From Nostoc mirabile CHAB5784 (GTDB taxonomy: Bacteria > Cyanobacteriota > Cyanobacteriia > Cyanobacteriales > Nostocaceae), in NCBI RefSeq assembly GCF_020829645.1, contig NZ_JAIVFS010000004.1, positions 62,001 to 126,000 of the forward strand: a DNA stretch of 64,000 bases, written 5' to 3'. This document shows, one piece after another, positions 60,226 through 64,000 of the stretch; the stretch's first letter is position 1, and every line of letters starts with the position of its first letter. The translations under genes were made by a program, and so were the position numbers. Below the pieces are notes generated by a model. It was given only the letters and a program-made list of their open reading frames with translations. It did not search any database and was not told where the DNA came from.

Positions 60226-61056
60226 AAAAGTTAGATGTTTTTTTATTTGGAAGTCTCTTATGTTTTGTACCTCATAAGTCTTTTAGAGTTGCCCCACAGG
60301 CTTTTGATCCCGCCAACGCCCCTTAAAAAGGGGGGCAAAACACCTCTCAAAGTCCTCCTTTTTAAGGAGGATTTAGGAGGATCTACAACGATTTTGGTTT
60401 TGTACAAAGATGTCTGTACACTTTACTAGCATTGCCGATTGGGCAGTGCCAGGTAACGGAAAGCCCCGAACTAGCAGAAGTGGTACAGAAATTCGTCCAA
60501 GCAAATCGAGGTTGTAGGTTTGATGTGCGGGTGTGAGGTATTATATACTCACTCAGGCAGGCAACCGCCCAAATTCCGCCTGATACCAATCTTTTTTTCT
60601 AATAAAAATTATCACCCGGCGCCAAATCTCCGTTGTAGCGCCATTTCTCAATCTTTTTTTCTTCTTTTTCACCGCCAAAAACCGCCAAGTTCCGCCGACC
60701 GCCTAAAACCTTAAACTGGTGAGAGTCATCAAGTTCCTGAAATAATTGTTCTGGAGCTTAAATTTCCTCGAATTGCAGCAATTCTGGAGCTTCCCCCTTT
60801 CCGTCGGAGTTTGCACAAAGATACATGTCAGTCATAAATTACGTTCTCCACGTGTACGACTATATGCTATTAATTAGCTGTATGATTAATGTAACATATA
60901 CAATACATCATTTGTGACCACTTTTATAAACCTCACCCAAGGGAGACGGACATCCCTTTCTGTGGTTTTACTACGCAAAACCGTCCCTCTCCAACTAAGA
61001 GAGGAACAGACTTGAACTTTAGTTCAACGCAGAGAAAAGTTCGTTGACTACTCACA
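60226..61056. other. Gene-poor stretch with GATCCC palindrome
   Basis: A diverged GATCCC...GGATC palindrome at about 60306-60382 (like 31053-31121). A 35-codon frame from ATG 60410 (MSVHFTSIADWAVPGN) and others nearby have no support. TTTTTTATTTGGAAGTC at about 60237 also occurs at about 7005. Nothing else is recognised. Confidence 0.5.
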
Positions 61057-62232
61057 TTAAAAAAAATCAGCCACCCAAGGAGAACTACCTGCAAATATTT
61101 GCGTAGCTGCTGAAATAGCTGTTTCTGTCCCATGCAGTTTTCCGGCTATTTGCAAATGGTAAGGTGTAAACAAACTCGTATATATTGGTGCTAGTTCTCG
61201 GACATCTAACTGCAACTCACCCTTTCCACCTTTTGTAACTTCACCGCGTCCATTGGCAACAGAAAGAATGAATTTACCATTGTTTGCAGAAAGCAAATTA
61301 TCTTGAATATCTAAGTGCAGTTCAGTTGCAATTCCCGATGGATAACCCCGCATTTCCAGCGCCTTGACTACATCTACTACCCGCAGCATCCAACGCATCG
61401 TATACGTGAGTTTGGCAGTTTGCTCTGGTAGCAGCAATGTTAAGGAATCAATTGCAGAACTCCTCCATCGCACCTGGTCAATTTGGGAGCGATGACTGGC
61501 AAGAAAAGACCAGAATGTTTGTGCAGCCGCAACTGTGAGAATTACCCAATCCTTGATTCGCAGGATTGTGCTATCCTCTTTTGAATGTTGGCTGAAGAGG
61601 ATGTAGCCTTCGGGTTTCTCTTTTGTACCGATAAAATATGCGTAAAATGTTTCCTTTTCATCTGGTTGGATTAATCGTTGCCAGATTGCTGGATGTCGGT
61701 CTAAATATCCAGGCGTTAATCTCGCCTGCTGCTGATATAGTTCGTGAAAGACTTGATGATTTATCGGAACTATTGGTTGCAAAGGTAGGGGTTGCTCTCG
61801 CACTTGGATACTTTTAGTAGGAACTTCCCAATTACACCAGCTACCTCCTTGCTCATACCCGACTTTTCGATACAAGCTTTGAACTGCTGGATAAAGAGCA
61901 GAGAGCGGTATACCTCTAGCATAAAGTTCTTTGAGGGTGTGCTGCATGAGAGCGATCGCAGCTCCCGAACCGCGATACTCTGGAGCAATGCCCACTACGG
62001 CAATTCCTGTCATTGGTACACGCACACCACCCCACCACTGGCCCATATCCAGAGTTGCCAATCCACCAATTAATTGTTCTGACTCACGAATAATGCGGAA
62101 GTTTTCTACGCCAAGCAGATTAATGTAAGCTTCCTCGCCACCAAGTCCACTGATGAAACACTGTTCAAAGATACTCCCAAGCTGCTGAATATCCTGGGCA
62201 TGGGCAAGAGTGCTGTATTCAAATTTAGGCAT
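61057..62232 (-). CDS. Eis-like GNAT N-acetyltransferase
   Basis: 391 residues. Acetyl-CoA site VVGIAPEYRGSGAAIALMQH, then SALYPAVQSLYRKVGYEQG; a second GNAT-like half and a C-terminal sterol-carrier-like domain (ELHLDIQDNLLSANNGKFIL) ending in a free carboxylate (WVADFF) used for catalysis in Eis. Eis proteins acetylate amines on aminoglycosides or peptides; the cyanobacterial substrate is unknown. Confidence 0.88.
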   Translation of the reverse strand: MPKFEYSTLAHAQDIQQLGSIFEQCFISGLGGEEAYINLLGVENFRIIRESEQLIGGLATLDMGQWWGGVRVPMTGIAVVGIAPEYRGSGAAIALMQHTLKELYARGIPLSALYPAVQSLYRKVGYEQGGSWCNWEVPTKSIQVREQPLPLQPIVPINHQVFHELYQQQARLTPGYLDRHPAIWQRLIQPDEKETFYAYFIGTKEKPEGYILFSQHSKEDSTILRIKDWVILTVAAAQTFWSFLASHRSQIDQVRWRSSAIDSLTLLLPEQTAKLTYTMRWMLRVVDVVKALEMRGYPSGIATELHLDIQDNLLSANNGKFILSVANGRGEVTKGGKGELQLDVRELAPIYTSLFTPYHLQIAGKLHGTETAISAATQIFAGSSPWVADFF

Positions 62233-62290
62233 TATCTCTTATACCATTAATAATACTAAAGCAAAACTATACTACAACTAAGGTTGCTTG

Positions 62291-62521
62291 AAATTTGACC
62301 TTCTGAGGCTCAACTTTGACCTTCCGAGGTTCAATGTTGACCTTCCGAGGCTCAACTTTGACCTTCTGAGGCTCAACTTTGACCTTCTGAGGCTCAACTT
62401 TGACCTTCTGAGGTTCAACTTTGACCTTCTGAGGTTCAACTTTGACCTTCTGAGGTTCAACTTTGACCTTCTGAGGTTCAACTTTGACCTTCTGAGGTTC
62501 AATGTTGACCTTCTGAGGTTC
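62291..62521. repeat. 21-bp tandem repeat array, 11 copies
   Basis: Eleven units of 21 bp with the core TTTGACCTTCTGAGG, with point variants (CCGAGG, GGCTC/GGTTC, AATGTTG). Open frames on both strands result from the period. The same 21-bp length as at 6037 and 9076, with unrelated sequence. Confidence 0.95.
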
Positions 62522-62744
62522 AAACTTGGACTTCAAAACCCGGGTAACGCGATGTGCAACTTATTCTTAGAACCCCACTTCCATTCCTCTCCCCGAAAGG
62601 TCGAGAGGCTTTGATTCTTGCTCCCCTTCCCTTGCTCTTAAGGGGCTGGGGGTTAGGTTTGAAAGAAAGTTGCACACGGCGCTGGGTAATATCAAAATCT
62701 AGATTATAATTCCTGAGAAATATTTTTGCCTCAACAAAATACTA

Positions 62745-63941
62745 ATGAATGTTGTCATCAATTTATTGCTTTTTTTGCTGCCGATTCTGAGTAGCCTTTT
62801 GATTGCCCAAATTTCCAACCCTCTATCTTCTTATCAGCCTCTCCAAACTATAGATGGGGCAGCTTTATATAAAAAACAATTAACAAATGGTAACGAAGCA
62901 TATTTGCAAATTATTGATGTCCGCAAAATGCAGATAGACCAAATTACCGGAGAGGTAGATAATATGGGTCTAAATGAGGGTAAATATTATAAAGGAGAAG
63001 GCGGATATTACAGCCCTTTTTTCAAAAATAAGTTGTTTTCGGAAGTAACAGACGAATATAAGAAACTTTACGCAAACAACGTTTTTTCGATGATTAATTG
63101 TTCTTTTTTTGAGCAATACCAATCTAGTACTCAATTATCCTTTCCAATTAAACTCAATGGTGTAGTTATCAGTGGTGGCACTAGCCCTTATGGCCCAATC
63201 AAGGAACCAAAAGATAAATACTATAGTAATATTCACCTGAAAGCTCTAGTCTGGAACAGTAAGCAGGCATACATTACCGATTACAACCAGGTTAGCGGTT
63301 CGCCTCTCAACCAAAACGCAGTCAAGAATGCGATCGTAACTTACCGATACAGCGATCATCCGGCGAAAGTATTAGCCCAAAACCAAGTAAATAAATATCA
63401 AGTCATCGGTACTCTGAACAAAGATGGTGTTAAGGGTGACGAGCTTTTGTTGATTATGACGGTGAACCAAGCAACTCTGGATGAGGCAGCCGATTTATTA
63501 CGGAAATTAGGAGTTAAAGGGGATATCATTACTGTTGATGGGGGCAGATCAACTTATTTATTCAATTCCCAGAGTGGAAATATTATTGTTCCACAACTGT
63601 CTAATTCACAAGAAAATCCTACTTTCCGGCACCTACCTCATTATCTTGGATTTCGTAAGAAAACCAAAAATAAGGTTGCACCAAAAATCTTGATCAGTCA
63701 GCCAGTGAAGAAAGTACTTGCAAAAAATGATCAGCCTTATTTAATATTGTGGCAGGATAATCTTAACGGTGATGTCTCGATTAAGTTGTACGATGAGAAC
63801 AAACTTATCCAAAACATTTCTTCCCGTACCGCTAGCGATGGAGTTTATGAGTGGACACCACGTATTCCCGTAAAAGAAGGCTATTTTATTCAGATTTCTA
63901 GCTGGAAAGACCGGAATATTTTCGGGCAGTTGCAATTGTAA
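62745..63941 (+). CDS. Secreted phosphodiester glycosidase (NAGPA/DUF2233-like)
   Basis: 398 residues. Signal-like helix at 1-22 (INLLLFLLPILSSLLIA). MINCSFFEQYQSSTQLSFPI, LLIMTVNQATLDEAADLLRK and DIITVDGGRSTYLFN are the NAGPA-family pattern (usually NGSFF and DGGGST). The C-terminal 90 residues form a beta-rich domain. The enzyme class removes sugars from phosphodiesters; the exact substrate is unknown. Confidence 0.82.
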   Translation: MNVVINLLLFLLPILSSLLIAQISNPLSSYQPLQTIDGAALYKKQLTNGNEAYLQIIDVRKMQIDQITGEVDNMGLNEGKYYKGEGGYYSPFFKNKLFSEVTDEYKKLYANNVFSMINCSFFEQYQSSTQLSFPIKLNGVVISGGTSPYGPIKEPKDKYYSNIHLKALVWNSKQAYITDYNQVSGSPLNQNAVKNAIVTYRYSDHPAKVLAQNQVNKYQVIGTLNKDGVKGDELLLIMTVNQATLDEAADLLRKLGVKGDIITVDGGRSTYLFNSQSGNIIVPQLSNSQENPTFRHLPHYLGFRKKTKNKVAPKILISQPVKKVLAKNDQPYLILWQDNLNGDVSIKLYDENKLIQNISSRTASDGVYEWTPRIPVKEGYFIQISSWKDRNIFGQLQL

Positions 63942-64000
63942 TCAAGATAAGCGCTATTTTTAGCGGTGCGGAATGGGAAAATGAGATGGATAACTAGCTA

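Noticed and set aside
60383..60714. Short frames around 60410-60700
   Set aside because: No coding character, short, and near diverged repeats.
62267..62614. Open frames through VEPQKVK / NFDLLRF repeats
   Set aside because: Same cause; the frames run out of the array without any recognisable domain.

Overview
The window looks like chromosome of a filamentous heterocyst-forming type of cyanobacterium (Nostocales, Nostoc/Anabaena-like). The signs are dense GCGATCGC (HIP1) sites, 7-bp short tandem repeats such as TAATTCG, palindromic repeats carried in frame inside genes, a phytochrome-Rcp two-component set, a high-light-inducible protein, and many multidomain sensor kinases. Real genes fill most of it; gene-poor gaps hold MITE-like elements, hairpin repeats and 21-bp tandem arrays.

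Layout. 1-5.4 kb: the end of a hybrid kinase, a small membrane protein and a large RTX calcium-binding protein. 5.4-7 kb: repeats, a MITE and a broken TnpB. 7.2-13.2 kb, all on the minus strand: the standout region (below). 13.7-18 kb: an aldehyde dehydrogenase fragment, a cyclase-family hydrolase and a PAS/GAF histidine kinase. 18.9-27.1 kb: an SrfC-like GTPase, an SrfB-like Hsp70/actin-fold ATPase and a helical partner, with a Rpn-type nuclease gene (partly duplicated) inserted between them. 27.2-36.6 kb: Hlip, a VapBC pair with an amber codon in the toxin, a Dam-type methylase, an epimerase, ClpP, an ArsR-SRPBCC pair, TrpD, an aspartyl protease, CarA and a STAS protein. 37-43.9 kb: MrnC, RlmB, DUF1816, hydrolase, TruB, small regulators and a second TnpB remnant. 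44-49 kb: kinase, Rcp-type regulator and phytochrome. 49-64 kb: MazEF, a repeat protein, ParDE, hydrolases, a DMT transporter, a di-haem peroxidase, a class A beta-lactamase-like protein, an Eis-like acetyltransferase and a phosphodiester glycosidase.

The 7.2-13.2 kb region reads as one undescribed system built around a Ro60/Rsr-type TROVE protein (9322-10755). Each protein gene or gene pair in it is preceded by a structured RNA on the same strand. Five of these RNAs (8782-8987, 10851-10922, 11479-11606, 12105-12241, 12712-12836) share one two-part stem: an outer helix, an internal loop with 5' CCYRAC and 3' RACTTG, and an inner helix. The helices differ in sequence but keep pairing. This is the layout of the Ro-binding stem of Y RNAs. 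On top of the stem each RNA carries a different imitation of a translation RNA: a Phe-like anticodon arm, a tRNA-Gln(CUG)-like fold, a tRNA-like fold with a CUA (amber) anticodon that is itself nested inside a second split tRNA-like fold, a circularly permuted tRNA-like fold, and an RNA with both the GTPase-associated centre and the sarcin-ricin loop of 23S rRNA. A sixth RNA at the head of the cluster has tmRNA-like ends with a G3-U70 pair. The proteins include a paralogue of ribosomal protein L7/L12 (which in the ribosome works with exactly those two 23S elements), a ThiF/E1-like adenylating enzyme, a 69-residue protein with a possible ubiquitin-like shape, and two unrecognised proteins. My inference is that Ro is loaded with a panel of translation mimics that act as decoys, sensors or adaptors for factors or toxins acting on tRNA, tmRNA and the ribosomal factor-binding site. 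Comparisons with known tRNA, tmRNA, Y RNA and 23S sequences were made from memory; no search or folding program was run.
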